Positions 34,865 to 44,102 of a stretch of 64,000 nucleotides of DNA are shown here, one piece after another. The position numbers were made by a program, and so were the translations under genes. How positions within the stretch are numbered: position 1 is the stretch's first letter; each line of letters starts with the position of its first letter. The notes under the pieces are model-generated. The model was not told the DNA's origin. It did not search any database and worked only from the letters and a program-made list of their open reading frames with translations. Origin of the DNA: Candidatus Jettenia caeni (GTDB lineage: Bacteria > Planctomycetota > Brocadiia > Brocadiales > Brocadiaceae); contig BAFH01000001.1 of assembly GCA_000296795.1 (NCBI GenBank), forward strand, positions 388-64,387, given 5' to 3'.

Positions 34865-35236
34865 TGTAGAGGAATTTTCATCTATGAAAAAGCATGTCAA
34901 GAAAAAATAATGTTCCTGTTGACAAAAAAGCAAAGGAACTGTTTTCTTGCCATGCGTCCTTCCCGCTTAATTGGGGCTAATCAAGCTATTAAAGTATCGA
35001 GTGCATGAATGACAAACGGGTTATTATCGTTCTCTTTCTCTTACCTTCTCTGAAATACCTTTGGCAATCGGTTTTCAGTCATCTATCGGTGCTCTTTGCT
35101 GAGCATGGTAATTTTAGATTTAAACGAGGGCGGATCAACCATTGCGTTGGACCTCTTTGGGTCAATGACATCTGGATCTCATCCCTCTGTCAAGAAAACA
35201 GGTGCGAACCAGCCTTTCATGCCTTCTTACCCTGTT

Positions 35237-35968
35237 TTACTTGATGAGATTGCCGGTGATCAGTCTGTCATTATAGTTCTCACTCTTCCTCCATACGCTT
35301 AAAGATATTGCCGCTATCTTACGACATACTGCATTATAGGCATTGTCATGACTGATACCTCTCAACCGCAAGGTATCGTAATAGTTCCTTAAACCGCTCT
35401 TACCCTTTAAAACCGAATGTCCTGCCATCTTGTATACGCATTTTAATATCCGATTTCCCCAAATCTTTTCACTCCCATATCCCCTGCCGTCACTTATCCT
35501 CTTATGCCTCACCAACCCACAGTAGCTGTAATATTTGTACTTACTGCTAAATCTCTCCGGGTCTATTACCTGGGAGACGATCTTCGCCGCCTGGATACTC
35601 CCAATACCGGGAATGCTCTTGAGATATTTTATCTCTTGAAATCCCTTACTGCATCGAACGATCTCTTTTCCATATTCCTGCCTGCTTTCTTCCATCTTCT
35701 CCGTCTTTTTCTTCTTGTAGTCACCATTTGCTACTGGATTGCATACGATCAACTCATCTACTTCTGGTCTCAATATCTCATAGAGCCAGTTGCTTAATTC
35801 ACACTCTTCAAAGGTCAGTTTCTTAACACCCTCTATGCCCCTCAAATACTTCACCAAAAGCCGACCGTTGCTCTCAATCGTAGTGTTGTCTGCTTCCCTC
35901 CCTCTTTCATCCGTTACATTGAATGTACAGGTTGACGAATGTGCATCCAATCCTATATACTTTATCAT
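35237..35968 (-). pseudogene. IS110-family transposase with internal deletion
   Basis: The N-terminus has the RuvC-like IGLDAHSSTCTFNV (first Asp) and TFEECELSNWLYEILR (Glu). The C-terminus has the transposase_20 region LKSIPGIGSIQAAKIVSQVIDPERFSSKYKYYSYCGLVR. Between CNPVANGD and the KKKTEKMEESRQ segment, roughly 80-100 residues are missing, including the K-x-D-x-x-DA segment with the last two acidic catalytic residues. At 243 residues it is well short of the usual 320-400. The deletion keeps the frame, but the protein should be inactive. The 5' flank (35969-36100) has palindromic sequence where IS110 elements usually encode a guide (bridge) RNA. Confidence 0.8.
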
Positions 35969-36696
35969 ACAGCCTCCTTTCCAAGGTTTAAAGTCTTACC
36001 ACCTTCATTGGTGATCTCAAGCCTTTATGATATTTAATATCACAAAAGGTTATTGCCTGTTCAAGGCTTTTTAACCTCCTTGGAAGGACGCTGCTTTTTC
36101 ATATTACCATTGCGAGGGTAGTGTCCGAAGCAATCTCTTGAATAGTTGAGAAAAGATTGCTTCGGGAAAAAACCCCTCGCAATGACAAATACTCTGGAGC
36201 CTCTTATGGTAAATTATCTTAAATGAAAGGCTTGTGAAGCGGAACAATTCTTTCTTTGTATGATTGTTTCAATTCCTTACAGGTTCATTGTAGAGGAATT
36301 TTCATTTTATCATATAAGCGGTTTTCAGGGCACGGGCTGTACAGACGCATAATAATACGTCTCTCCGTTTGTCCGTGTTGCCGCCTTTAGCTTGATGCAT
36401 ATGATGCTAAAGCCTCTCCCTACATCGACTCCTTGAGTGTTTCTATGGTAAATATTGGTCCTATACCGGAGAGTATGTGATTTACAAAACTTCGTCTCCG
36501 CTATATGCTGTCTGGTTTCAATCGTTGATCACCATATATACCAGTTTCCTGATTACCAGTCAAAACCGATATTCCGGAGCAGGGCTATCGCGAGTAGCTC
36601 CTCATGAAAATCTTTGTCATGGCTCAGCCTCTCGTTTCCTGGCAAGTTCAAACTTTACTCCTAAATCTGAACCTGCCTGATATTGCCAATGCCTAT
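35969..36696. repeat. IS110 flank and mosaic repeats
   Basis: 35969-36100 is probably the non-coding end of the IS110 element (CCTTTCCAAGG and CCTTGGAAGG words around TGATATTTAATATCA). 36107-36188 is the TTGCGAGGGTAGTGTC ... CCCCTCGCAATGACA inverted repeat. 36282-36330 carries a CATTGTAGAGGAATTTTCAT module, and a degenerate GTTTGTCCGTG arm follows near 36366-36380. 36390-36696 shows no gene. Confidence 0.6.
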
Positions 36697-37797
36697 TTAT
36701 AGAGCGGATAGAACCTTCACAATCCTCTGTGCAGCCTTTCCATCCCAAAACTGAGGAATTTTATTCTTTTTCCGCTCCTTCTCTCCCTGCAAGATTTTGT
36801 TTACCGAACTGATAATCTTTCTCTTATTTCTTCCTACCAGTATATTCGTTCCTTCCTGTATGGTAACAGGCCGTTCCGTATTATCCCGCATAGTAAGACA
36901 CGGGATACCCAGAACCGTTGTCTCTTCCTGGATACCACCCGAATCGGTAATAACCAACCTTGAGTCCTTCACTAACCTGACAAAATCTACGTACCCTAAC
37001 GGTTCAATCATCGCCAGATTTGTCAGGTTATTAAATGTATCCATCATATGAAACAACTTCATCTTTTCCTTTGTCCGTACATGGATAGGATACACAATCT
37101 TGATTTTTTGAGATACCGACCCGATGATATCGTATATTTCTGCAAGAGCTTGCTGTGAATCGACATTACCCGGACGGTGAAGGGTCAGCACGGCATAAGA
37201 CCCGGGCTGCAGTGAAAAGTTTTTCAGAACAGAGGATGTGTTAATCTTTTTCATATTGGACAGTAACGCATCGATCATAATATTACCGGTAAAGAAGACC
37301 TTCTTTTTCTTTACGCCTTCATTTTTCAAATTAACCAGTCCGCTCTTTTCACTTACAAAGAGGTAGTCTGATATTGAATCGGTAACCACCCTGTTAATTT
37401 CTTCCGGCATGGTTCTGTCGAAACTCCTTAAACCTGCTTCAATATGAGCAACCCTGATATGCATCTTGGAAGCAACCAAAGAGCAGGCCAGCGTGGAATT
37501 CACATCGCCGACAACAATAACCAGGTCAGGTTTTTCTTTTAAAAGAACCTCCTCAAATGCCATCATGATTTTGGCCGATTGCATAGCATGGGAAGCAGAA
37601 CCGACATTTAAGTAGATATCCGCTTGAGAAATGCCCAGGTCTTTGAAAAAAACATCAGACATCAGAAAATCATAATGTTGACCGGTATGGACGAGAACTG
37701 GTTTTATTGATGGGTATTTTTTTAATTCTTTCAAGAGTGGGGCAATCTTCATAAAATTAGGTCTTGCCCCGGCGACAATAATAAATTTTTTCTTCAT
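36697..37797 (-). CDS. wecB: UDP-N-acetylglucosamine 2-epimerase, non-hydrolysing
   Basis: This 366-residue GT-B-fold protein matches WecB: VAGARPNFMKIAPLL, LVHTGQHYDFLMSD, VVGDVNSTLACSLVA, HIEAGLRSFDRTMPEEINR, and VITDSGGIQEETTVLGIPCLTMRDNTERPVT. It interconverts UDP-GlcNAc and UDP-ManNAc. It is probably the entry step for the UDP-HexNAc dehydrogenase (31425-32747) and the WecG-type transferase (32942-33757), although an IS110 remnant and repeats now separate them. No promoter is recognised in the repeat-rich upstream gap. Confidence 0.95.
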   Translation of the reverse strand: MKKKFIIVAGARPNFMKIAPLLKELKKYPSIKPVLVHTGQHYDFLMSDVFFKDLGISQADIYLNVGSASHAMQSAKIMMAFEEVLLKEKPDLVIVVGDVNSTLACSLVASKMHIRVAHIEAGLRSFDRTMPEEINRVVTDSISDYLFVSEKSGLVNLKNEGVKKKKVFFTGNIMIDALLSNMKKINTSSVLKNFSLQPGSYAVLTLHRPGNVDSQQALAEIYDIIGSVSQKIKIVYPIHVRTKEKMKLFHMMDTFNNLTNLAMIEPLGYVDFVRLVKDSRLVITDSGGIQEETTVLGIPCLTMRDNTERPVTIQEGTNILVGRNKRKIISSVNKILQGEKERKKNKIPQFWDGKAAQRIVKVLSAL

Positions 37798-38296
37798 AAA
37801 AATGCTTTCTTAGGTAAAGCCCTCCATTGGGTTCTGGCTTGCAAGCCAGAACCCATAATTTTAATGTATAGAAAATTCAAAGTTTTTCATTGTTAGCCAC
37901 GAATGAACACGAATAGACACGAATACCTATGAAAATAAAAGATTCGTGTTCATTCGTGGCTTAAAAGAGTCGCCGAAGACCTAATATAATGCATAGGAAT
38001 TTCAAACTAACTATATAGTGGCAAGGCGCGCCTTGCCACTACTGTTATATACATAACGACATAAATTCTTAGCACTCCGGCGGGTTCAGGTTTGCAACCT
38101 GAACCCATAATTTTAACGGCGCTATGCCGTATATACATAGCGATATAAGTTAACAACTCCCCGATAACTACATTCGATGACAAGCGTCTGTCATTCCGGG
38201 CTTGACCCGGAATCCAGTATTTTTCTGGATTCCCGATGGAGTTTATCCTCGTGAAAGCGGGGGCAGGAGTGACATACTTGTCCCCGTGAAAACGGA
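37798..38296. repeat. repeat-rich intergenic region
   Basis: It contains a perfect 19-bp inverted repeat at 37896-37960 (GCCACGAATGAACACGAAT and its complement), GGCAAGGCGCGCCTTGCC (38020-38037), a GGGTTCAGGTTTGCAACCTGAACCC palindrome (about 38081-38105), and ATTCCGGGCTTGACCCGGAAT (about 38194-38214). Several of these words are widely dispersed bacterial repeats. No gene is supported. Confidence 0.65.
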
Positions 38297-38441
38297 GATT
38301 CGTATCTGATTTTGGATATATTGCTCGCAACCCCATCTGCCTCATGAAGGATTGCGCTCTTTCCCTACTTATACAAATGCCCTCTCGTCTTAATACCTCT
38401 CTTATCTTGTGACTCCCACAGAATGGACTTTTCGTTTCACC
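38297..38441 (-). pseudogene. IS3-family transposase OrfB fragment
   Basis: About 48 codons in one frame match the HTH_21 region of IS3-type OrfB (YGETKSPFCGSHKIREVLR, then REGICISRERAQSFMRQMGLRAIYPK). The DDE integrase domain is missing, and the frame runs on into repeat sequence. It abuts the stop codon of the PIN-domain gene. It is a dead remnant. Confidence 0.7.
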
Positions 38442-38823
38442 ATATAACTTTAATTCCTTTAGCATGAATTTCCCTGTCGTTGCTAACAAGGGAACTGCCA
38501 GTTACTAGTGCGGTTGCAAGTATTAACCTATCGTGTACTTCTAATCCTCTTATGGTCTCCACTATTTTTAATAATCTTGTATCGAAGGAAACTATCTCAT
38601 AATTGCTGCTTTTTTCTAAATTTGATAAGAGCTTATGAAACGATACATTAACACGTCCCTTTTCTATTAAATAAAGTATTTCCATCAAAACTATTATTGG
38701 TAAGTAAATGGTATATGAACCCTCAGCCTCTTGAATGGTCTTCAATGCCTTTTGAGATAACTTATTATTCAGGCTTTTATCCAAATACCAAATAAAGGTG
38801 TGGGTATCCAAAGTTATTTCCAT
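38437..38823 (-). CDS. vapC: PIN-domain toxin (VapC-like)
   Basis: This 128-residue protein has the PIN-domain acidic residues: LDTHTFIWYL near the N-terminus, the central MEILYLIEKGR Glu, and GLEVHDRLILATALVTGSSLVSNDREI in the C-terminal half. VapC-type toxins are RNases that cut tRNA or rRNA. The gene overlaps the upstream HTH gene by 10 bp, the usual antitoxin-first arrangement. The reading frame is intact, ending directly at an IS3 remnant. Confidence 0.88.
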   Translation of the reverse strand: MEITLDTHTFIWYLDKSLNNKLSQKALKTIQEAEGSYTIYLPIIVLMEILYLIEKGRVNVSFHKLLSNLEKSSNYEIVSFDTRLLKIVETIRGLEVHDRLILATALVTGSSLVSNDREIHAKGIKVIW

Positions 38824-39092
38824 ATACTTTTTGCTTCTTCAATATCTTTTTCGGTTACTTTACTCTTGCTTGTTATTCCGTGCAGGGAAATACGACCCTC
38901 TTTTTTTATCTCCGGTGTCTCTTTGAAATATTCTCTCAAGGCATCCTCAGTCACAAGCCATTTAGTCCCCATTTTCCTTGCCCGGAGCTTTCCCTGTCGA
39001 ATGTATGTCCTCAAAGTAAACGTTGTGATACCCAGACTCTTTGATAACTCTTTCAGTGAGTAAAGTTTTAATTCCCCTAATTGGATAGGCAT
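38814..39092 (-). CDS. excisionase-like HTH protein, probable antitoxin
   Basis: This protein has an N-terminal MerR/excisionase-type helix-turn-helix (YSLKELSKSLGITTFTLRTYIRQGKLRARKMGTKWLVTEDALREYF) and a charged C-terminal tail (KVTEKDIEEAKSIWK) that could wrap a toxin. I set the start at 39092 (MPIQLGEL) because AGGAGA lies 8 bp upstream; an ATG eight codons earlier lacks such a site. It directly precedes and overlaps the PIN gene, so it most likely serves as antitoxin and autorepressor. This is inferred from position and fold. Confidence 0.75.
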   Translation of the reverse strand: MPIQLGELKLYSLKELSKSLGITTFTLRTYIRQGKLRARKMGTKWLVTEDALREYFKETPEIKKEGRISLHGITSKSKVTEKDIEEAKSIWK

Positions 39093-39192
39093 TCTGTATC
39101 TCCTGTGGTTAAGCAATTAACATTTTTCATAATAATACTCAAATAACTATTATGTATCAATATGTTTTTACGTTTACATTATATATACTATA

Positions 39193-39201
39193 GTATTTAT
39201 A
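39193..39201. repeat. 9-bp target-site duplication, left copy
   Basis: GTATTTATA directly precedes the IS5-family element and recurs immediately after it at 40353-40361. Nine base pairs is the duplication size of the IS903 subgroup. Confidence 0.8.
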
Positions 39202-40352
39202 GGCTTTGTTGCACAAATCCGATAAAAAAGCAGTTTTTCCCTGTAGTATGCAATTTATGAGATCGCATAACTTTCCGGCATTCCTAATTTCATCATACGG
39301 TTTAAAAAAGATGCCTTGATACCTACTTCTGTTCTTTGTTGAGCAAGATTTCTGGCATAAAGCCTATCGCCAAAGATGGTTTTGAATCGAAATATCGCAT
39401 TCTCAACCAGAGAGCGGACGTGGTAACCAACACGCTCTTTCCACTGTCTTAGGGAAGTTCTTCTGATATGCCTTATCGTCTCATCTCGGACATGTGGCTC
39501 TGTACTGCAGTTGCCATGCTGCCATATCTTTGCATCCTTCCTCGGAGGAATAAGTATTCTGAGAATCCCTCTTCTCTTACAACTCTCATAGACCTTCCTC
39601 TTATCATAGGAGCCATCACCGGCAAAGGTATCAATCCTTGACTCTTCCTGGCTTAGAAGCTTATCTACTACCTCTGAATCACCAGTACTATTCTCGGTAA
39701 GCTCTTGTGCTCTTATCTCTCCATCAGGAGTAATGGACAAATGAATCTTTCTCCATGTTCTTCTCTTGGTATATCCATGCTGTCTTACCTTCCATTCCCC
39801 TTCCCCATAGACCTTTAACCCACTGCTATCAAGGACTAATACCAGATTCTCTTTCTTCTCTTTCGCTAAAGAAATTCCCACTGTTTCACCTCTTCGAGAC
39901 AGGGTTGAATAATCAGGAACCTTCAGAGGGATATTCATGAGCCGAAACAGTGATTTGACTAATCCTTCTGTTTGACGAAGTCTTTGATGAAATACGATAC
40001 CCAACTGAAGCGTTGATGTTATGGCCAGATCACTATACGTAGGGGGAGACCCTCTTTGGCCCGTTGGCTCTGCATTCCATTTCTCTTGTACCCCCTCATC
40101 TATCCATACATCAAGAGACCCTCTTTGTCTTAATGCCTCTGTATACTCTGACCAGTTTCTTACCCGGTAGTCCTTCTTTGATTTCTTCTTTTTCTGTTCT
40201 TGGAGCGGCCTTTTATCTGTTCCTGCTAGTTTCTTTACGTCCCGTTTCTGTTGCTTCATACTGATATACTTATCCTACAAAATAATTTATGGTACTCTTT
40301 CCCTTATTCTCTTAGTATATCAGATATTTATCCGGCTTTGTGCAACAAAGCC
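39202..40352 (-). mobile_element. IS5-family element, IS903-like, complete
   Basis: The 1151-bp element starts GGCTTTGTTGCACAAATCCG and ends with the inverted version (CGGCTTTGTGCAACAAAGCC). Flanking 9-bp duplications and an intact transposase indicate a fairly recent insertion. The terminal sequence is strongly reminiscent of IS903/IS102 ends. Confidence 0.9.
39255..40259 (-). CDS. IS5-family transposase
   Basis: This 334-residue DDE transposase has the first Asp in VLVLDSSGLKVYG, the second in DTFAGDGSYDKRKVYE, and the Glu in YHVRSLVENAIFRFKTIFGDRLYARN. The N-terminus has the IS5/IS903 entry region (RNWSEYTEALRQRGSLDVWID) and a basic leader. No stop or frameshift is seen, so it is likely functional. 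Confidence 0.94.
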   Translation of the reverse strand: MKQQKRDVKKLAGTDKRPLQEQKKKKSKKDYRVRNWSEYTEALRQRGSLDVWIDEGVQEKWNAEPTGQRGSPPTYSDLAITSTLQLGIVFHQRLRQTEGLVKSLFRLMNIPLKVPDYSTLSRRGETVGISLAKEKKENLVLVLDSSGLKVYGEGEWKVRQHGYTKRRTWRKIHLSITPDGEIRAQELTENSTGDSEVVDKLLSQEESRIDTFAGDGSYDKRKVYESCKRRGILRILIPPRKDAKIWQHGNCSTEPHVRDETIRHIRRTSLRQWKERVGYHVRSLVENAIFRFKTIFGDRLYARNLAQQRTEVGIKASFLNRMMKLGMPESYAIS

Positions 40353-40707
40353 GTATTTATAAACTGCTTTATTAATCAGGTTGGGTTTTACAAGGCAAAA
40401 CCCAACGACTTTTTACCTACCCTTAAATCCCCTCCCAAGAGGGGACTTTTATACTCCCCCCTTGAGAGGGGGTTGGGGGCATATGCATCAAGATAATTTA
40501 CCATAAGAGGCTCTAGAGTATGTGTCATTGCGAGGGGTTTTTTCCCGAAGCAATCTTTTCTCAACTATGCAAGAGATTGCTTCGGACACTACCCTCGCAA
40601 TGACACGTTAAACACAACACGGGCAAACGGAGAGACGCATTATTATGCGTCTCTACAGTCCGTGCCACCCTGAAAACCGCTTACATACAATGAAAATTCC
40701 TCTACAA
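40353..40707. repeat. target-site duplication and mosaic repeats
   Basis: 40353-40361 is the right copy of the GTATTTATA duplication. It is followed by GGGTTTTACAAGGCAAAACCC, a CCCCTCCCAAGAGGGG / CCCCCTTGAGAGGGGG pair (40430-40475), and the TCATTGCGAGGGG ... CCCTCGCAATGACA inverted repeat (about 40526-40603), oriented opposite to the copy at 36107-36188. The CCTGAAAACCGCTTACATAC module (40671-40690) is inverted relative to 4995-5017. No gene is supported. Confidence 0.65.
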
Positions 40708-41078
40708 TCAAGCTAAGAATAGTGTTCCATGGGAAGGAGGTATCCCCCTGGAGAAAGAGCAATGTGTGTGCATGTTCCCCTCTAATCCCCCCTAACCCCC
40801 CTTTAAAAAAGGGGGGAAAGAAGGATAAGTTTAAAAAAGGGGGGAAAGGATGATTAGTTGAGAAAAGGAGGAAGGATTTCCTCTTGAGAAAAGTTTGCCT
40901 GATCAAACATATCAAACTTTTCTCCATTTTCTAAAGGGAGACTATAGGAAGATTATGCATTTCCCCCTTTCTAAAGAAGGACCAAGGGGGATTATGCATT
41001 TCCCCCTTTTTTAAAGGGGGATTAAGGGGGATTAGGAGTGGTTTGTTATTCTCCACCGTTTCCCTATTTTAGCTTGAT
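40708..41078. repeat. long dispersed repeat, copy 2 (about 370 bp)
   Basis: It has the same start (TCAAGCTAAGAATAGTGT) and end (CCCTATTTTAGCTTGAT) as the copy at 34497-34864, in the same orientation. Differences are mostly indels in C/A tracts (CCCCCCTTTAAAAAAGGGGGG). The interior has no coding capacity that I would trust. Confidence 0.75.
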
Positions 41079-41409
41079 GCATATGGGGTTGGGGGTGTGT
41101 TTATTCTCCTCCTGGGAAGAGTTAGGGGTGGGTTCACTTCCCTGGAGAGACGCAAAATCCTGCGTCTCTACAATTGGGGTCGGGGTGTGTTAACGGCATA
41201 ATGAAAAACTTTGAATTTCCTATACATTAAAATTATGGGTTCAGGTTGCAAACCTGAACCCGCGTAGGGAAAGATTGCTTCGGGAAAAAACCTCCCTCGC
41301 AATGATACATACTCTAAAGCTTATGAGAGTAAATTAGCCTGACAGTGTACTACAAGGTCGTACCAACTATCATCTTGTTTTTCAGATTATCAAAAGTCTT
41401 TGCTCCAAC
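41079..41409. repeat. short repeat fragments between long repeat and asnB
   Basis: It contains partial GGTTGGGGGTGTGTTTA and GGGTTCAGGTTGCAAACCTGAACCC (41239-41262, palindromic) modules and a partial CTCGCAATGATACATACTCTAA unit (41297-41318). No gene is supported. Confidence 0.55.
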
Positions 41410-43287
41410 TTACCGACCTTCAAAAAAACCTTTACACCATAATTCAAATGATAAGAGTGCGAAAATATGTCTGCGGAAATTCTCTTTCCTATGCTGGTGC
41501 TGGTCGATCATTCTATTGATATAACGCAGAGAAAAATAGTTACTACAGGCTGAATCCTTCGCATTGATAATATTTTTAGCTACCTGTGCCAGATCGGATT
41601 GTAACCATGTATCCATCGGCGTCTCAAAACCTCGTTTTTTTCGGTAAATAATCTCTTTGGGCAACCATTTCTCAACGGCTTTTTTATGGATAAGCTTTCC
41701 CGTTGTCCCTCTCAATTTAAACGAGGCTGGTAAAGATTCTAAAAACGTAATTAACCCGATATCGAGAAATGGTACCCTCATCTCCAGTGAATTTGCCATT
41801 GTCATCTTATCATTAAACAACAGGAGATTATCAGGCAAACCCATTCTCGTATCGATAAACGTTATTTTTGATAAAGAGTCTTTTAATTGAGACGTTTGTG
41901 AATAGAGCCTTTCTACGAGCATCTCATCAACATCTCTCATCTGTCCCTTTACGTCATCATTCAGTAATTGATCTTTTTGCTCAGGGGTAAATATGGTATA
42001 AATCCCCAGAAACCTTTGCAGTTCCGAAGAAAATTTACTTACATATACAGCCCGTTTAAACCTTTCGTTTCTCGGTAGGATTGCGGCAATAGTCTGAAAT
42101 GGCAAGATACGCAATAAACCAGCGTATTTATTTATATAATTTTCCCCGATGTATCTATGATATCCAGCCATAGGCTCATCAGCCCCCTGCCCTGCCAATA
42201 CAACCTTTACATGATCCGATGCAAGTTTTGAAACATAATAGAGCGCCGAAATCGATGTCTCCGCAATGGGTTCTTCGATATAATAAAATGACTTATAGAA
42301 AAAATCCATGTACTCCTTTTGTGTTAATTCCAGTTCATAGTGTTCAGTCCCAATCAATCTCGCTGAAACTCGCGCATCAGACAGTTCATTAAAATCGCCT
42401 TCTCCTGGAAACCCGATAGTAAACGTCTTGATTTTCTCTTTTGCATATTTTTGCATTAAGTACCCAATTACAGCCGAGTCAATACCACCGCTTAATAATA
42501 ACCCCACCGGCACATCACTTACCAATTGTCGTCTAATTGACTGTTCCAATAACCTCTGGTATTCTTCAATTGCCTCTTCTTCAGAAATATTGGCATTTGT
42601 TACAGGCTGATAATTCCAATATGATTCTAACTCAACAGAGCCTTCCGATGTTACTCTTAAATAGTGTCCAGGGTATAACTTTTTTATATCTTTAAAAAGC
42701 GTTTGAGGTGATGGATTATACCTGAAGGTAAGAAAGCTGTGAAATGCCTCATAATCCAGTTCTTTTTTAAAAGAAGGGTATTGTAGAATGGCCTTTATCT
42801 CTGACCCAAAGACCAGGCTTCCCTGTACAAACGTATAATAAAGCGGTTTAACCCCGAAGTGATCTCTAGCCAGAATAAGGCACTGATTCCTTTTATCATA
42901 TATCCCAAAGGCGAATATACCGTTGAGACGTTCGAATCCTTTTTCACCGTATTTCTCATACAGGTAAATAATAACTTCGGTATCTGAGGTTGTTCTAAAG
43001 TGACATCCTTTTTTTTGCAGGTCTTTTTTTAAATCAACAAAGTTATAAATCTCGCCATTAAAGACAATCCATATTGTTTCTGCTGCATTGGACATAGGCT
43101 GTTTGCCGGTTGTCAGGTCAATAATGCTCAGACGTCGATGACAGAGTCCAAGGTGAACTGCCGGATCAATAAAAAACCCTTCGTCATCAGGTCCGCGATG
43201 GCGAATAGCACCGCCCATCTTCTGCAAAACCTGCAGGTCAATGGAGTGTTTATTTTGATAATTGAATATACCTGCTATTCCACACAT
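41410..43287 (-). CDS. asnB: asparagine synthase (glutamine-hydrolysing)
   Basis: This 625-residue protein has the N-terminal glutaminase nucleophile Cys2 (MCGIAGIFNY), the RHRGPDDEG and HRRLSIIDL motifs, and the synthetase PP-loop VGLLLSGGIDSAVIG. It makes asparagine from aspartate, glutamine and ATP. AsnB paralogues of this length are frequent in exopolysaccharide loci, where they may amidate sugar uronic acids instead; the nearby WecB and dehydrogenase genes make that worth considering. The frame is intact over its full length. Confidence 0.93.
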   Translation of the reverse strand: MCGIAGIFNYQNKHSIDLQVLQKMGGAIRHRGPDDEGFFIDPAVHLGLCHRRLSIIDLTTGKQPMSNAAETIWIVFNGEIYNFVDLKKDLQKKGCHFRTTSDTEVIIYLYEKYGEKGFERLNGIFAFGIYDKRNQCLILARDHFGVKPLYYTFVQGSLVFGSEIKAILQYPSFKKELDYEAFHSFLTFRYNPSPQTLFKDIKKLYPGHYLRVTSEGSVELESYWNYQPVTNANISEEEAIEEYQRLLEQSIRRQLVSDVPVGLLLSGGIDSAVIGYLMQKYAKEKIKTFTIGFPGEGDFNELSDARVSARLIGTEHYELELTQKEYMDFFYKSFYYIEEPIAETSISALYYVSKLASDHVKVVLAGQGADEPMAGYHRYIGENYINKYAGLLRILPFQTIAAILPRNERFKRAVYVSKFSSELQRFLGIYTIFTPEQKDQLLNDDVKGQMRDVDEMLVERLYSQTSQLKDSLSKITFIDTRMGLPDNLLLFNDKMTMANSLEMRVPFLDIGLITFLESLPASFKLRGTTGKLIHKKAVEKWLPKEIIYRKKRGFETPMDTWLQSDLAQVAKNIINAKDSACSNYFSLRYINRMIDQHQHRKENFRRHIFALLSFELWCKGFFEGR

Positions 43288-44102
43288 GTTTTATTCATTT
43301 CCTCAACAGATAGAACGCTACCCCGCTGGCCATTGCACATTCTTACCCACATTCTAGTACACTGTCAACTTAATTTATCATAATAGACTCTCTCGTATGT
43401 GTCATTGCGAGGGATTTTTTCCCGAAGCAATCTCTTGCGTATTTCAGGAAAGATTGCTTCGGAAAAAAAACCTCCCTCGCAATGACACATACAAGAATCT
43501 ATTATTATAAACCATCAGAGAGGTCCTTCCATCCTGCATTCATTCCATGAATTAATTCTATTTTTTTAGCCCTTGAGCCACCCTTTTTTGTTTGTCATTA
43601 TGTAAACAGAGTATAATTTGTCCATTACTCTGATTGAATCTGGCATTATAAAAAAAGATTGCTTCGGAAAATACCCTCGCAATGACATGGTTAAGGATCC
43701 CGTACATCCCATACACCTGCATATAACAAAAGTCTTGACTTTCTCCATATTCTGTCTGGTTTCATCTCTTAAATACTATAAGCAAGCAACGTCTGTTTTT
43801 ATCAAAAAATTTGTCAGAAACCAAAATAAGTCAAGAAAGATATTGGTATCTATAAATAGTTAAGCAGGTTGGGTTGAGGCACGAAACCCAACATTTTCAT
43901 AAATGCCGTAAATGTTCGTATTGGGTGTTGTTCCTCAACCCAACTTATCAATTAACCTTAGCATCTTCAGATTCTATAGGCGTAAAATATCCTTGCAGAA
44001 CCGGCGATTTTTCAGATACAACGTAATTTCCTTTTGACAAGCATATTTCAATGTCATACAATTATGTCATACATTATAAGCATATTCATACGGAGATAAA
44101 AC
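43288..44102. repeat. non-coding region with repeats
   Basis: 43398-43486 is a full TCATTGCGAGGG ... CCTCGCAATGACA inverted repeat. 43647-43686 is a partial copy. 43865-43950 has GGTTGGGTTGAGGCACGAAACC facing GTTCCTCAACCCAACTT. No gene is supported. Confidence 0.6.

Noticed and set aside
34497-41078. Repeat copies as a CRISPR-like array
   Set aside because: The units are long, few and separated by genes, with no regular short spacers and no cas genes.
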